Positions 48,083-57,209 of a DNA stretch of 64,000 nucleotides are shown here, one piece after another (position 1 is the first letter of the stretch; the number at the start of each line of letters is the position of its first letter). The notes below the pieces were generated by a model. That model worked only from the letters and a program-made list of their open reading frames with translations. It was not told the origin of the DNA and made no database searches. Both the position numbers and the translations under genes were made by a program. Source of the DNA: Nesterenkonia marinintestina (GTDB lineage Bacteria; Actinomycetota; Actinomycetes; Actinomycetales; Micrococcaceae). The stretch is taken from NCBI RefSeq assembly GCF_025420485.1, contig NZ_JAOEFD010000005.1:62001-126000 (forward strand), written 5' to 3'.

Positions 48083-48946
48083 TCACTGCAATTGCTGAAG
48101 GCCGTGGAGCCCTGCGGCACCTCGGTACTGCGCCCGTGTCGGCCGGTCCCAGCCCACTGAGGTCAGCGTCTCGGCGTCGACGTCGAAGACTTCCACCTGC
48201 AGCGGGTGGCAGTGCTCCAGCTGCTCGGCCTCGCTCGCGGCCTCCGGTCCCCACATGTGCAGGGACAGGTCGCCTCCGGGGCAGGTCGACAGTGCACAGA
48301 GCAGGTCGATCTCGGCGAAGAACTCGAAGCAGTCCCCCGGCCGCGCCGGACAGGAGTCCATGAAGTACTGGCGGTCCTCGTTGAGCCCGGCCAGCTGGAA
48401 GACGTTGAGCACGTCGTGGACGTCGTATTCGGTGAGCCCGTACTCGCGCACGGCCCGCACCAGGTTGGAGTGGCAGTGCCGGTCGAAGTCCTCGCCGGTG
48501 AGCATCCGATTCACGTAGGGGTCGCAGCGGGTGCCCAACAGGTCATGGATGACCTCGGCGTCCCGGTGACCGGCCAAGGTGTCGGTGACGACGGTGGCCA
48601 TCGGGCGCAGGAACGGCAGCGTGGACCAGAACCGGTCGTAGGTCGTCATGGAGGAGCGCTGGAGCTGACGGGTCCGTGCGGCCCAGAACCGCTCACGCGG
48701 ATCGTGCAGGTTCCACAGGTTCAGGTCCCCGACCTGCGGGCCCTCGACGGAGCTGATCCGCACGATCGAACCGGCCGGCGCCTCCCAGGCCGCACCGGAG
48801 CGCACCGGGACGGTCAGCATCGACCGCGGAGTCCGCTCGGCGGAGGCGATGGCGTCGTACCGGCCGGTGTCGACGTCGAGGGCACCCCCTGCCGGAGACC
48901 GGTAGGCGGCGGGTCGGGTGTAGCGGCGCGGCCCGGTCTCGCTCAT
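48083..48946 (-). CDS. DUF1989 (urea carboxylase-associated) protein
   Basis: The 287-residue protein is of the DUF1989 type, found beside urea carboxylase and related genes. It shows SIVRISSVEGPQVGDLNLWN near 60-79, LGTRCDPYVNRMLTGEDF near 136-153, and DHCHSN-like HCHSN near 157-161, with cysteines and histidines that in this family form a zinc site. Several aromatic residues follow in DRQYFMDSCPARPGDCFEFFAEIDLLCAL. It overlaps the GntR gene by four bases (ATGA) and ends the operon pxpA-pxpBC-biotin carboxylase-gntR-DUF1989. Biochemical role is unknown. Confidence 0.84.
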   Translation of the reverse strand: MSETGPRRYTRPAAYRSPAGGALDVDTGRYDAIASAERTPRSMLTVPVRSGAAWEAPAGSIVRISSVEGPQVGDLNLWNLHDPRERFWAARTRQLQRSSMTTYDRFWSTLPFLRPMATVVTDTLAGHRDAEVIHDLLGTRCDPYVNRMLTGEDFDRHCHSNLVRAVREYGLTEYDVHDVLNVFQLAGLNEDRQYFMDSCPARPGDCFEFFAEIDLLCALSTCPGGDLSLHMWGPEAASEAEQLEHCHPLQVEVFDVDAETLTSVGWDRPTRAQYRGAAGLHGLQQLQ

Positions 48947-49653
48947 CGTCCCCGATCCTCCAGATGGTCGAGCAGCCGACGTTCGGCTCCGTCGAAGTAT
49001 GCACTCATGTGCTCGACCACCGCAGGCCGGTGCCCGGCGCGCAGCAGCTCGACGGTGCGCGCATTGGGTTCCACATAGTCCACGTGGAAGGTGCTGATGT
49101 CCCGCATCGTGTGGAACAGCAGCCGCATCCGGGCGAGCATCTCCTCCATCGCCCGGGTGACCACGGCGCTGTGCGCCTCCGCGGTGATCCGCCGATGGAA
49201 GTCCTGATTGGCCTGGGCCATCTCGGGCGCGTCGCCGATGCGTGCTGCGCGGCGAGCGGATTCGACGATGTCATCCAGCTGCGCCAGCGCCCCCTCGTCG
49301 TAGTCGGTGACGCTGACCGTGCCGAGTTCCAGGACCCGACGGGTCCGGTAGATCTCCCGCACGTCCTCCCCCGTGGGCGAATGGACGACGACCCCGCGGT
49401 GCGGACGACGGTCGACCAGGCCCTCTGCGGCGAGGAGCTGGAAGGCCGCGCGCAGCGAGTGGCGGGACACGCCGAACTCAGCGGTGAGTCGCGCCTCGGT
49501 GAGCTTGGCGCCGGGGGCGAGGTCGCCCTCGGCGATGCGTGCGCGCAGGACCGACGCGGTCCGCTCAGGCACATGCTCGGTCGGGGCGGAGCTGCCCAGA
49601 GGACCGGAGACGCCGACGGAGGGCGTCTCGCCCACTGTGCGCTCCGCGGTCAT
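48943..49653 (-). CDS. GntR-family (FCD) regulator of the pxp locus
   Basis: This 236-residue protein has a GntR winged helix (about residues 32-97, with LTAEFGVSRHSLRAAFQLLAAEGL) and an FCD-type ligand domain with a likely metal-binding histidine set. The ATG at 49653 follows GAAGGAG. It is the fifth gene of the pxpA operon and is overlapped by the next gene. The best palindromes of the locus, at 53960-53974 and 44283-44297, have a TTGT-N3-ACAA core that fits FCD regulators, so it likely controls its own operon, the MFS gene and the NRAMP/DUF1445 operon. Confidence 0.87.
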   Translation of the reverse strand: MTAERTVGETPSVGVSGPLGSSAPTEHVPERTASVLRARIAEGDLAPGAKLTEARLTAEFGVSRHSLRAAFQLLAAEGLVDRRPHRGVVVHSPTGEDVREIYRTRRVLELGTVSVTDYDEGALAQLDDIVESARRAARIGDAPEMAQANQDFHRRITAEAHSAVVTRAMEEMLARMRLLFHTMRDISTFHVDYVEPNARTVELLRAGHRPAVVEHMSAYFDGAERRLLDHLEDRGR

Positions 49654-49678
49654 CCGGCTCCTTCAGATCGGTCAGCCG

Positions 49679-51418
49679 TCACATGATACTACCGAGTGTC
49701 TGCCTGGCGGTGAGTGCGTCTCCGGGCGAGAGGCCCTCGCGCCGGAAGGTCCCCGCGGCTTCGGCCCGGACGGTCGTCTCCATCTTCATCGCCTCGACGA
49801 CGGCGAGCGCATCCCCGGCCGACACCTCAGCCCCGTCCTCAGCCTCCCAGGAGACCAGGGATCCGGCCACCGGCGAGACCACTGCGCCGTCGTCGTCGGA
49901 GGTCGTCGGGTCGGCGCCCCCGTCTGTTGCGCCTCCGAAGAGGCTCAGCAGTTGGGCCGGCAGTCCGAGGCTGACCGCGCGACCGTCGATCTCCACGACG
50001 GAGCGGCGCATGTCCCGCTCCTGGTGCCGTGCGGCCGCGGCCAAGTGCTCGGATTCGGCGAGCTCGGCGTCGAAATCGGACTCGATCCAACGGGTGTGGA
50101 CCCGGAAGGACTCGGGGCCGTCGGCGGCGAGGAAGTCCTCAGCCTCGAGCACCGCCCGGTGGAACGGGACGACGGTGGGCAGTCCCTCGATGCGGACCTC
50201 GGCCAGCGCGGTGCGTGCTCGACGCAGGGCGGTGGGGCGGTCGGGGGCGGTGACGATGAGCTTGGCGATCATGGAGTCGAAGGCACCGGCGACCTCGTCT
50301 CCGGTGCGCACCCCGGTGTCGATGCGGACCCCGGGGCCGGTGGGCGGCTGGAACACCTCGATGGGGCCGGGTGTGGGCAGGAACCCCTGGGAGGGGTCCT
50401 CGGCATTGAGCCGGAATTCGATGCTGTGCCCGGCCGGTGCGGGGTCCTCGGTCAGAGTCAGCCGGTGGCCGTCTGCGATGCGCAGCTGCTCGGCGACCAA
50501 GTCGGTCCCGGAGGTCTCCTCGGTGACCGGGTGCTCCACCTGCAGGCGGGTGTTGACCTCCAGGAAGCTCAGCACTCCGTCTGGGCTGAGGAGGTACTCG
50601 ACGGTGCCCGCGCCCACGTAGCCGGCTTCGGCGCAGATCGCGCGGGCGGAGTCCCGCACGGCGCGGTCCTGCTCCTCGGTCAGGAACGGGGCCGGGGCCT
50701 CTTCGACGAGCTTCTGGTTGCGCCGCTGCAGCGAGCAGTCGCGCAGCCCGACCACGATCACATTCCCGTGGGTGTCGGCGAGGACCTGGGCCTCCACGTG
50801 GCGGGGCCGGTCCAGGTAGCGTTCGACGAAGCACTCGCCCCGGCCGAACGCGGCCTCGGCCTCCCGGACCGCGGAGGTGAAGCCCTCGTCGATCTCGGAG
50901 GCCTCGCGGATGACCCGCATTCCGCGGCCGCCTCCCCCGTAGGCGGCCTTCACGGCCACCGGCAGCCCGTGCTCCTCGGCGAAGGCGCGCACCTCCTCGG
51001 CCTCGGTGACGGGCCCGTCGGTGCCCGGAGCGAGCGGGGCGCCCACGGCGACGGCGATCTCCCGGGCGGAGACCTTGTTGCCCAGCGATTCGATGGTCTC
51101 CGGGCGGGGGCCCACCCAGAGGAGTCCGGCATCGACGACGGCCTGCGCGAAGTCGGCGTTCTCGGAGAGGAAACCGTATCCGGGGTGCACGGCGTCGGCT
51201 TCGGTCTCCCGGGCCGCGGCCAGGATCTTCTCGACGTCGAGGTAGGTCTCGTCGGGCCCGGTGCCGTGCAGCGCGACGGCGACGTCGGCGAGCTCCACGT
51301 GCATGGATGCGGCGTCCTGGTCGGCGTAGACGGCGACGGTCTCGATCCCGAGTTCTCGTGCGGTGCGGATGACGCGGACCGCGATCTCGGAGCGGTTGGC
51401 GATGAGCAGTCTCTTCAT
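49679..51418 (-). CDS. Biotin carboxylase with BCCP domain
   Basis: The 579-residue protein joins a biotin carboxylase to a biotin carrier domain. The ATP-grasp part has [20 protein letters not shown] near 4-23, [14 protein letters not shown] near 158-171, and [15 protein letters not shown] near 289-303. The carrier domain near 505-579 carries [15 protein letters not shown], where the lysine holds biotin. Its overlap with pxpBC (4 bases) and position in the pxp operon suggest a dedicated carboxylation step. The domain set BC and BCCP, added to the AHS1-AHS2 domains of the neighbouring protein, equals that of urea carboxylase. It may instead serve an acyl-CoA carboxylase, but no carboxyltransferase gene lies nearby. 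Confidence 0.9.
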   Translation of the reverse strand: MKRLLIANRSEIAVRVIRTARELGIETVAVYADQDAASMHVELADVAVALHGTGPDETYLDVEKILAAARETEADAVHPGYGFLSENADFAQAVVDAGLLWVGPRPETIESLGNKVSAREIAVAVGAPLAPGTDGPVTEAEEVRAFAEEHGLPVAVKAAYGGGGRGMRVIREASEIDEGFTSAVREAEAAFGRGECFVERYLDRPRHVEAQVLADTHGNVIVVGLRDCSLQRRNQKLVEEAPAPFLTEEQDRAVRDSARAICAEAGYVGAGTVEYLLSPDGVLSFLEVNTRLQVEHPVTEETSGTDLVAEQLRIADGHRLTLTEDPAPAGHSIEFRLNAEDPSQGFLPTPGPIEVFQPPTGPGVRIDTGVRTGDEVAGAFDSMIAKLIVTAPDRPTALRRARTALAEVRIEGLPTVVPFHRAVLEAEDFLAADGPESFRVHTRWIESDFDAELAESEHLAAAARHQERDMRRSVVEIDGRAVSLGLPAQLLSLFGGATDGGADPTTSDDDGAVVSPVAGSLVSWEAEDGAEVSAGDALAVVEAMKMETTVRAEAAGTFRREGLSPGDALTARQTLGSIM

Positions 51419-53103
51419 GGGCGGTCCTCGGCGGTCCGGGTGCTGGAACTTGAAGTGGGGCGGAGGGTGTCCGGGTCGACGGGGGCCAGTCGGATGAGGT
51501 CCCCGGGCGCCAGCTGGGCGGCGTGGTGCATGTCTTCGGCCACGACGACGCCGATCACCGGATACCCGCCGGTCACGGGGTGGTCGTTGAGGAACAGGAC
51601 GGGGGTGCCGGCCGGCGGCATCTGCAGCGCGCCGCGGACCACCCCCTCGGAGGGCAGCTCGCCGTCGCGGGACCGTTCCAGAGGGCCTCCGTCCTCGTCC
51701 GCGGGGGTGAGGCGGATGCCGATGCGGTCGGACTCCTGGGTGGCCTCCCAGCGCTGGTCGGAGAGTCTGCGGACCTCGTCCTCGCCGAACCAGTCGTCGC
51801 GGGGTCCGAGCGTGAAGCGCAGGACCACGGCGCCGTCGTCGTCGCGGGCGGCCAGGGTGCTCGGCTCCCCGGTCCCGACCGGGTGCGGGGCCGTCGCCGC
51901 AGGCCGCAGGAGGTCCCCGGCGTCCAGGGGTGCGGGTCCGAGTCCGGACATGGTGTCGGTCGAGGTGCTCCCGAGGACGGCCTCTGCGGAGAGTCCGCCG
52001 CGCAGGGCGAGCACGGAGCGCAGTCCGGCGGTGGGGGCGCCGAGTTCGAGCCGATCTCCGACGGTGAGCGTGAACGGGGACCGCAGCCGCGGTCGCCTCA
52101 CGGAGCCGTCCTCCGCGGTCACGGTCAGGGGCGACTCGGCCCCGGCCACGGCGACCACGGCCGTGCCGCGGGCCTGCAGGGTCAGACCGCCGTGGAGGAC
52201 CTCGAGCACGGGCGCTCCGGGCGCGTTGCCGACGAGCCGGTTGGCCTGCCGCATGGCCGCCTCGTCGGCGACCCCGGCGCGGGAGACCCCGAGGTCGGAC
52301 AGGCCGGCGCGGCCGAAGTCCTGGATCAGCGTGCGCATCCCGGGGGCCACGACCTCCAGCACGGCGCGGTCGTCCGGTGCGTCCCGCTCTCCCTGCTCGT
52401 CCGGACGGTCGGGTTCCTGAGGCGCGTCCGGCGCCTCAGCCGTGTGGGAGGAGGTCAGCGCCTCGGCGCTCACCGCGCGGTAGCGGACCGTGTCTCCGGG
52501 CCGGACCAGCGCGGGAGAGTCGCGGGAGACGTCCCACAGTGCGGCACCGGTGCGGCCGATGAGCTGCCAGCCGCCCGGGGACTCCCGCGGGTACACGGCC
52601 GAGAACTCGCCGGCCAGCGCCACCGAGCCGGCCGGCACCTGGGTGCGGGGGCTGCTGCGGCGGGGCACCTGGTCCGGGTCCCGGTCCGGCACGCAGTAGG
52701 TGAAGCCGGGGGCGAAGCCGCCGAACGCGCCGATCCAGTCACGTGAGGTGTGTCGGTCGATCAGCGCCTCGGCACTCAGCCCCAGGTGCTCGGCGACGTC
52801 GTCGAGGTCCTCCCCGTCGTAGACGACCTCGATCTCCACGGTCCGGGCGTCGCCGGCGGAGAAGGCGCCGACGCTGAGCCCGTCCAGGGCCGATTCCGCC
52901 GCGCGGGCGGCGGAGCGGGAGTCGAACCGCAGCAGCAGGGTGCGGGCAGCGGCGACCACGTCGATCTGACCGTCGAGGGGGTGTTCGACCAGGTGCTGGT
53001 GATGCGCGACGACGTCGGAGAGCGCGTCGAACTCGACCAGCAGGGCGCGCGGGCCGGCGAGCCGCAGATCGGTGGGGCCCGCCGGGGGGGGTTCCAGGGT
53101 CAT
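51415..53103 (-). CDS. PxpB-PxpC fusion (AHS1-AHS2), 5-oxoprolinase subunits
   Basis: The 562-residue chain fuses the two subunits that are usually separate. Residues about 10-215 are PxpB/KipI-like (AHS1), with the mark [14 protein letters not shown] near 128-141 and [17 protein letters not shown] linker of acidic and proline residues (about 216-247) follows. Residues about 248-545 are PxpC/KipA-like (AHS2), with [22 protein letters not shown] near 257-278 and [16 protein letters not shown] near 510-525. In E. coli PxpB, PxpC and PxpA open 5-oxoproline to glutamate with ATP. It starts 17 bases after the pxpA stop and overlaps the biotin carboxylase gene. The same domains form the carboxyltransferase half of urea carboxylase. 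Confidence 0.92.
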   Translation of the reverse strand: MTLEPPPAGPTDLRLAGPRALLVEFDALSDVVAHHQHLVEHPLDGQIDVVAAARTLLLRFDSRSAARAAESALDGLSVGAFSAGDARTVEIEVVYDGEDLDDVAEHLGLSAEALIDRHTSRDWIGAFGGFAPGFTYCVPDRDPDQVPRRSSPRTQVPAGSVALAGEFSAVYPRESPGGWQLIGRTGAALWDVSRDSPALVRPGDTVRYRAVSAEALTSSHTAEAPDAPQEPDRPDEQGERDAPDDRAVLEVVAPGMRTLIQDFGRAGLSDLGVSRAGVADEAAMRQANRLVGNAPGAPVLEVLHGGLTLQARGTAVVAVAGAESPLTVTAEDGSVRRPRLRSPFTLTVGDRLELGAPTAGLRSVLALRGGLSAEAVLGSTSTDTMSGLGPAPLDAGDLLRPAATAPHPVGTGEPSTLAARDDDGAVVLRFTLGPRDDWFGEDEVRRLSDQRWEATQESDRIGIRLTPADEDGGPLERSRDGELPSEGVVRGALQMPPAGTPVLFLNDHPVTGGYPVIGVVVAEDMHHAAQLAPGDLIRLAPVDPDTLRPTSSSSTRTAEDRP

Positions 53104-53120
53104 GGACGTCGGGCCCCGGC

Positions 53121-53891
53121 TCAGGCCGGTCCCTCGACGAAGCTGCGGATCTCGACGCCGTCCGCCTCGAGGGCCCTCCGCACGGCGGCGGCCATGTCCA
53201 CCGAGCCTTCGGTGTCGCCGTGGACGCAGATCGACTCGGCCTCCATGGGGATGCGGGTGCCGTCGCGGGCGATGATCTCCCGGTCCTGGGCCAGACGCCG
53301 CATGTTCTCCACCACGACGTCGACGTCGTGGAGCACCGCATCGGGCTCGCGGCGCGAGACCAGGGTGCCGTCCGGATCGTAGTTCCGATCCGCGAAGGCC
53401 TCGGCGACCCCGCGCAGCCCGTTCTCCGCGGAGATCTCGAGGGCCACAGATCCCGGGAGCAGGAGCATCGGCAGCGAGTCGTCGTAGGCGGTGACGGTGT
53501 CCACCACGGCGCGGGCGTGGTCCTCGTGCCGGATCATGGAGTGATACAGCGCCCCGTGGGGCTTGACGTAGCTGATCCGACCGCCGACCGATCCGGCCAT
53601 CGCCTGGAGGGCGCCCAGCTGGTAGAGGACGTCGGCGGCGAGCTCGTCGTAGGAGCAGTCGAGGAAGCGTCGGCCGAAGCCGGCGAGATCCCGGTAGCCG
53701 ATGTGGGCGCCGACGGCGACGTCGTTCTCCACGGCGAGGCGCGAGGTCTCACGGATCGTGCCGGGGTCGCCGGCGTGGAAGCCGCAGGCGATGTTCGCCG
53801 AGGACACGGTGCTCAGGATGGCGGCGTCGTCGCCCATCCTCCAGTTCCCGAAGGACTCTCCGACGTCGGAGTTCATGTCGATCCGTGCCAT
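53121..53891 (-). CDS. pxpA: 5-oxoprolinase subunit A (LamB/YcsF family)
   Basis: The 256-residue protein belongs to the PxpA (YcsF/LamB) family of metal-dependent deacetylase-like fold, the hydrolytic subunit of 5-oxoprolinase. The front has DMNSDVGESFGNWRMGDDAA near 5-24 and SANIACGFHAGDP near 31-43, the conserved metal-side histidine region. KPHGALYH near 105-112 and ICVHGDTEGSVDMA near 221-234 are further marks. The ATG at 53891 follows GGACGGAG; a longer frame to 53945 has no family-like sequence. It leads the operon with the PxpB-PxpC fusion, biotin carboxylase, GntR and DUF1989 genes. Confidence 0.94.
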   Translation of the reverse strand: MARIDMNSDVGESFGNWRMGDDAAILSTVSSANIACGFHAGDPGTIRETSRLAVENDVAVGAHIGYRDLAGFGRRFLDCSYDELAADVLYQLGALQAMAGSVGGRISYVKPHGALYHSMIRHEDHARAVVDTVTAYDDSLPMLLLPGSVALEISAENGLRGVAEAFADRNYDPDGTLVSRREPDAVLHDVDVVVENMRRLAQDREIIARDGTRIPMEAESICVHGDTEGSVDMAAAVRRALEADGVEIRSFVEGPA

Positions 53892-53959
53892 GGTGCGGCT
53901 CCGTCCTGCGTCGTCTCGGCTGTCGTGGAGTGTGAGCCCCATCATGCCTCACCATCTGT

Positions 53960-53974
53960 GATTGTTCAACAATC
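53960..53974. promoter_or_regulatory. Candidate GntR operator between pxpA and the MFS gene
   Basis: GATTGTTCAACAATC is a perfect 15-base palindrome (GATTGTT-C-AACAATC) in the 127-base gap between the divergent pxpA and MFS genes. The TTGT-N3-ACAA core is the type bound by FCD-GntR regulators. It recurs before the NRAMP gene at 44283-44297. Confidence 0.6.
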
Positions 53975-54018
53975 TCGGGTCGATGGGGAACGGCGGAGTC
54001 CGTGGAAGAATCGACGGC

Positions 54019-55248
54019 GTGACCGACCCCCACGACGACCCCTCCCCCGCGCGTCCTCCCCTGCTGACGGGTCGGTTCGTCCTCGCCACGGCGGTGAACT
54101 TCGGCTTCGCCCTGGTGTTCTACATGCTGATCACCGGGATGGCCGTCTACGCGGCCGAGCAGTTCGGCGCCGGAGACACCGCCGCCGGATTCGCCGCCTC
54201 GGCCTTCGTGGTGGGCGCGCTCATCGGGCGCATCCTCTCGGGGAAGTACTCCGAGCACGTCGGGCGACGGCGCTCGATCCTGATCTGCCTGGTGGTCTTC
54301 ACCGCCGCCTCCGCCCTGTACATGGTCGCCGACTCCTACGGCCTGCTGGTCGCGCTGCGCATCGTCCACGGTGCGGCCTTCGGCTTCGGGCAGACTGCGC
54401 TGACCGCCGCCGTGTTTGCAATGATCCCGGCCTCCCGCCGCGGTGAGGGCTCGGGGTACTACACCATGCCGATCGCCCTGGCGCCGGCGATCGGCCCGGC
54501 CATCGCGATCCAACTCTCCGCGGCCGTGGGCTTCTGGGCCATGTTCGTCGCGGCCACCGTGTTCTCGGGCCTGGCGCTGCTGGGGGCCCTGTTCCTGCGC
54601 CCGCCGGAGGGTGCGCCCACGCCGATGACGTGGCGGCAGCGCCTGGTGCTGCGCCCCCGCGAGATCCTCTACCCGCGGGCCTTCCCGATCGCCCTGGTCA
54701 TGATGCTGCTGGGTATGGCCTTCGCCTCGGTGATCGCCTTCCTCCACGGTTTCGGGCGTGCGGAGGGCATGCTCGAGGCGGCTTCGGCCTTCTTCCTGGT
54801 CTACGCGGTGGCCATGCTCATCGCCCGCATCCTCACCGGACGGATCCAGGACCGCTTCGGGGACAACGCGGCGATGTACCCCTGCCTGGTGCTCTACCTG
54901 ATCGGCATGGGTCTGCTGACCTGGTCGCCGCATCCGGCGGCGATCATCGCCGCGGGAGTGCTGACCGGATTCGGCTTCGGTTCGCTGCTGCCGGTCCTGC
55001 AGGCGGTGGTGGCCACCCAGGCCGGCCGGGGCCAGGTCAGCATCGCCGTCTCGACGTTCTTCATCCTCCTGGACCTCGGATTCGGCGTGGCCCCGCTGCT
55101 GCTGGGAGCCCTGGTCGAGGCCTTCGGATACCGGGAGATGTTCGGGGTCTGCACCGCGGTGGTGCTCCTCGCCTCCGGCCTGTACTGGCTGCTGCACGGG
55201 CGCTTCGACGTCCGCCAGGGCACACCGCGGCGCCCCCGTGAGGACTGA
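54019..55248 (+). CDS. MFS transporter divergent from pxpA
   Basis: From the GTG at 54019 the protein has 409 residues and twelve or so hydrophobic segments, with the MFS motif GRILSGKYSEHVGRRRS near 75-91. AAGAAT, seven bases before the GTG, may be a -10 box of a leaderless message. The GTG is preferred to an upstream ATG at 53962, which would add residues over the operator region. It is a general small-molecule exporter or importer of the Bcr/CflA-like or related group. Its position opposite pxpA across a shared palindrome suggests it belongs to the 5-oxoproline regulon. The substrate is unknown. Confidence 0.82.
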   Translation: MTDPHDDPSPARPPLLTGRFVLATAVNFGFALVFYMLITGMAVYAAEQFGAGDTAAGFAASAFVVGALIGRILSGKYSEHVGRRRSILICLVVFTAASALYMVADSYGLLVALRIVHGAAFGFGQTALTAAVFAMIPASRRGEGSGYYTMPIALAPAIGPAIAIQLSAAVGFWAMFVAATVFSGLALLGALFLRPPEGAPTPMTWRQRLVLRPREILYPRAFPIALVMMLLGMAFASVIAFLHGFGRAEGMLEAASAFFLVYAVAMLIARILTGRIQDRFGDNAAMYPCLVLYLIGMGLLTWSPHPAAIIAAGVLTGFGFGSLLPVLQAVVATQAGRGQVSIAVSTFFILLDLGFGVAPLLLGALVEAFGYREMFGVCTAVVLLASGLYWLLHGRFDVRQGTPRRPRED

Positions 55249-55262
55249 GACACCCTCCGACA

Positions 55263-55310
55263 CAGCTCTCCCCGCCGCCGGAGGCCGATGCTCCGGGGCG
55301 GGGAGAGCTG
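55263..55310. terminator. Bidirectional hairpin terminator
   Basis: Arms 55263-55283 and 55291-55310 (20-21 bases, one bulged base) enclose a 7-base loop. It is located between the convergent MFS gene (stop 55248) and the glycine betaine binding protein gene (stop 55330). No T-run is present on either strand. Confidence 0.7.
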
Positions 55311-55329
55311 CGGGACGGGCGTCAGCCGA

Positions 55330-56292
55330 TCAGGCGTCGTCCTCTTCCTCGTCGTCCTCGCCGTCGCCTCCGCCGTCGGTCAGACCGTCGACGTAGTCCT
55401 GGTTCTCGTCGATCCACTCGGCGACGATCTCCTCATAGTCGGCGTCCTCCTCGGCCTCGTTGAACATGTCGTTCTCCAGGTCGTAGAGCAGGTCGGGCTC
55501 CATCTCGAAGTCCTCCATCCACCCGGCGACGTCAGGGTTGTCGTCGGAGAAGCCCTCACGGCCGAAGGCGCTGATGGTCTCAGCATCGCCGAGGGTGCCC
55601 TCCGGGTCCTCGAGGTCCTTGATCGGGTAGGCCTCGTAGGCCCAGTGCGGGTGCCAGAGGGTGACGACGATGTTCTCGTCGTTGTCGGTGGCCGTCTCCA
55701 GCTCGGAGAGCATCGCCGGGGTGGAGGAGGTGTTGAACTCCATGTCCTCGAGGCCGTAGGTCGGGATGACCTCGTCCTCCGTCACACCGGTCAGGCCGGC
55801 GCCGGACTCGATGCCGACGATGGTGTCGCCGAACTCGTCGGCGCTGTCGGCCAGCTCCTCCAGGGAGTCGATCGGGGCGTCCTCGTTGACTGCGATGGTC
55901 AGCTGGGCCTCGTCGTACCAGGGTCCGTAGTCCTCCAGGGTGTCCCCGTAGTCCTCGATGTAGCTCTCGTGGGTGACCGGCTGCCACACGTCGAGGTTGA
56001 GGTCGTAGTCACCGCTGGCCAGGCCGGAGAAGACGGGACCGGCCTCCGCCTCCTCGAGGGTGACGTCGTAGCCCTCCACCGTCAGCACGCAGTTCCACAG
56101 CTCGGAGACGGCGATGCCCTCCTCCCAGCCGGAGAAGACGCCGATGGTGACTTCGCCCTGGTCGCCGTCGCCGGAGCAGTGCTCCTCCACGGCGTCGGTG
56201 CCCGCCTCGTCCCCGTCTCCGCAGGCCGTCAGGGCCAGACCGGCCGCTGACAGGACTGCGGCTGACTTCATGAACGTCGATGTGGTGCGCAT
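55330..56292 (-). CDS. Glycine betaine/proline-type substrate-binding lipoprotein
   Basis: The 320-residue protein begins with a lipoprotein signal peptide and lipobox (LTAC, cysteine near 24), then an OpuAC-type ligand-binding domain. Blocks seen include IGVFSGWEEGIAVSEL near 49-64, DYDLNLDVWQPVTHESYIEDYG near 95-116 and TLWHPHWAYEAYPIKDLEDPEG near 211-232, with tryptophans that could box a quaternary amine. The tail of about 20 residues is almost all aspartate and glutamate. It follows the permease gene on the same strand, with 83 bases between. The likely ligand is glycine betaine, choline or proline betaine, for osmoprotection. Confidence 0.88.
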   Translation of the reverse strand: MRTTSTFMKSAAVLSAAGLALTACGDGDEAGTDAVEEHCSGDGDQGEVTIGVFSGWEEGIAVSELWNCVLTVEGYDVTLEEAEAGPVFSGLASGDYDLNLDVWQPVTHESYIEDYGDTLEDYGPWYDEAQLTIAVNEDAPIDSLEELADSADEFGDTIVGIESGAGLTGVTEDEVIPTYGLEDMEFNTSSTPAMLSELETATDNDENIVVTLWHPHWAYEAYPIKDLEDPEGTLGDAETISAFGREGFSDDNPDVAGWMEDFEMEPDLLYDLENDMFNEAEEDADYEEIVAEWIDENQDYVDGLTDGGGDGEDDEEEDDA

Positions 56293-56375
56293 GAGTGATT
56301 CCCTTCTTAGATGACGCGTCTTCGGTTGTGGCCCGGCGGTGCGGGACCGGCCGGGAACGTGTGTGGGGGCCGGAG

Positions 56376-57209
56376 TCAGGTGGTCCGCGCCTTGCCGGCG
56401 AAGCTGGTGAGCCGGTCGAGGAAGATCGCCAGGATCACCACTGAGACTCCGGCCTCGAAACCGAGGGCGAGGTCGAGTCGGTTGAGTGCGGCCACGACAT
56501 CGCCGCCGAGGCCGCCCGCCCCGACCATGCCGGCGATGACCACCATGGACAGCGCCAGCATGATGACCTGGTTGATGCCGGCCATGATGGTGGGCAGCGC
56601 CAGGGGCAGCTGGATCTGGCGGAGGATCCGCCAGCGGGAGGCGCCGAAGGCTTCGCCGGCCTCGACCACCTCGTGGTCCACTCGACGAATGCCCAACTCG
56701 GTGAACCGCACTCCGGGCGCCAGGGCGAAGAGGATGGTGGCGACCATCCCCGGGACCACGCCCACGCGGAAGATGGCCAGCGCCGGGATGAGATAGACCA
56801 TGGGCGGCATGGTCTGGAGGAAGTCCAGCACCGGGCGGATCAGGGTCGAGAACGTGCGGGACGAGGCCGCGAGGATCCCCAGCGGGACGGAGATGATCAC
56901 GGCGATGAGGGTGGCCACCACGACCAGGGAGAGGGTGGCCATCGCGTTGTCCCACTGGTTCATGCCGAAGATGAGCAGGAATCCGAGCAGGGTGCCGACG
57001 GCGAGCTTCCACGTGCGGACCCACCAGGCCAGAGCTGCGAAGGCGAGGGCTATCGCCCACCACGGCGGAGTGCTCAGGAGCCAGATGAGCGCGTCGTTGG
57101 CCTCCAGCATGATGGTGCGGAGCAGACCGAAGAGTCCGCCGAAGACGTCGAGCATCCATGACAGGACCTGCTCGCCCCAGCGTCCGAGGGGGATGCGGAA
57201 GTCGTCCAT
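56376..57209 (-). CDS. Glycine betaine/proline ABC transporter permease
   Basis: The 277-residue inner membrane protein has about six or seven hydrophobic segments and the ABC permease EAA-type loop, seen as EVVEAGEAFGASRWRILRQIQLPLALPTIMAG near 175-206. PPMVYLIPALAIFRVG earlier is typical of the OpuAB/ProW group. Its ATG shares a base with the stop of the ATP-binding gene (TGATG), so the two are translationally coupled. It forms the membrane channel for the binding protein encoded downstream. Confidence 0.93.
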   Translation of the reverse strand: MDDFRIPLGRWGEQVLSWMLDVFGGLFGLLRTIMLEANDALIWLLSTPPWWAIALAFAALAWWVRTWKLAVGTLLGFLLIFGMNQWDNAMATLSLVVVATLIAVIISVPLGILAASSRTFSTLIRPVLDFLQTMPPMVYLIPALAIFRVGVVPGMVATILFALAPGVRFTELGIRRVDHEVVEAGEAFGASRWRILRQIQLPLALPTIMAGINQVIMLALSMVVIAGMVGAGGLGGDVVAALNRLDLALGFEAGVSVVILAIFLDRLTSFAGKARTT

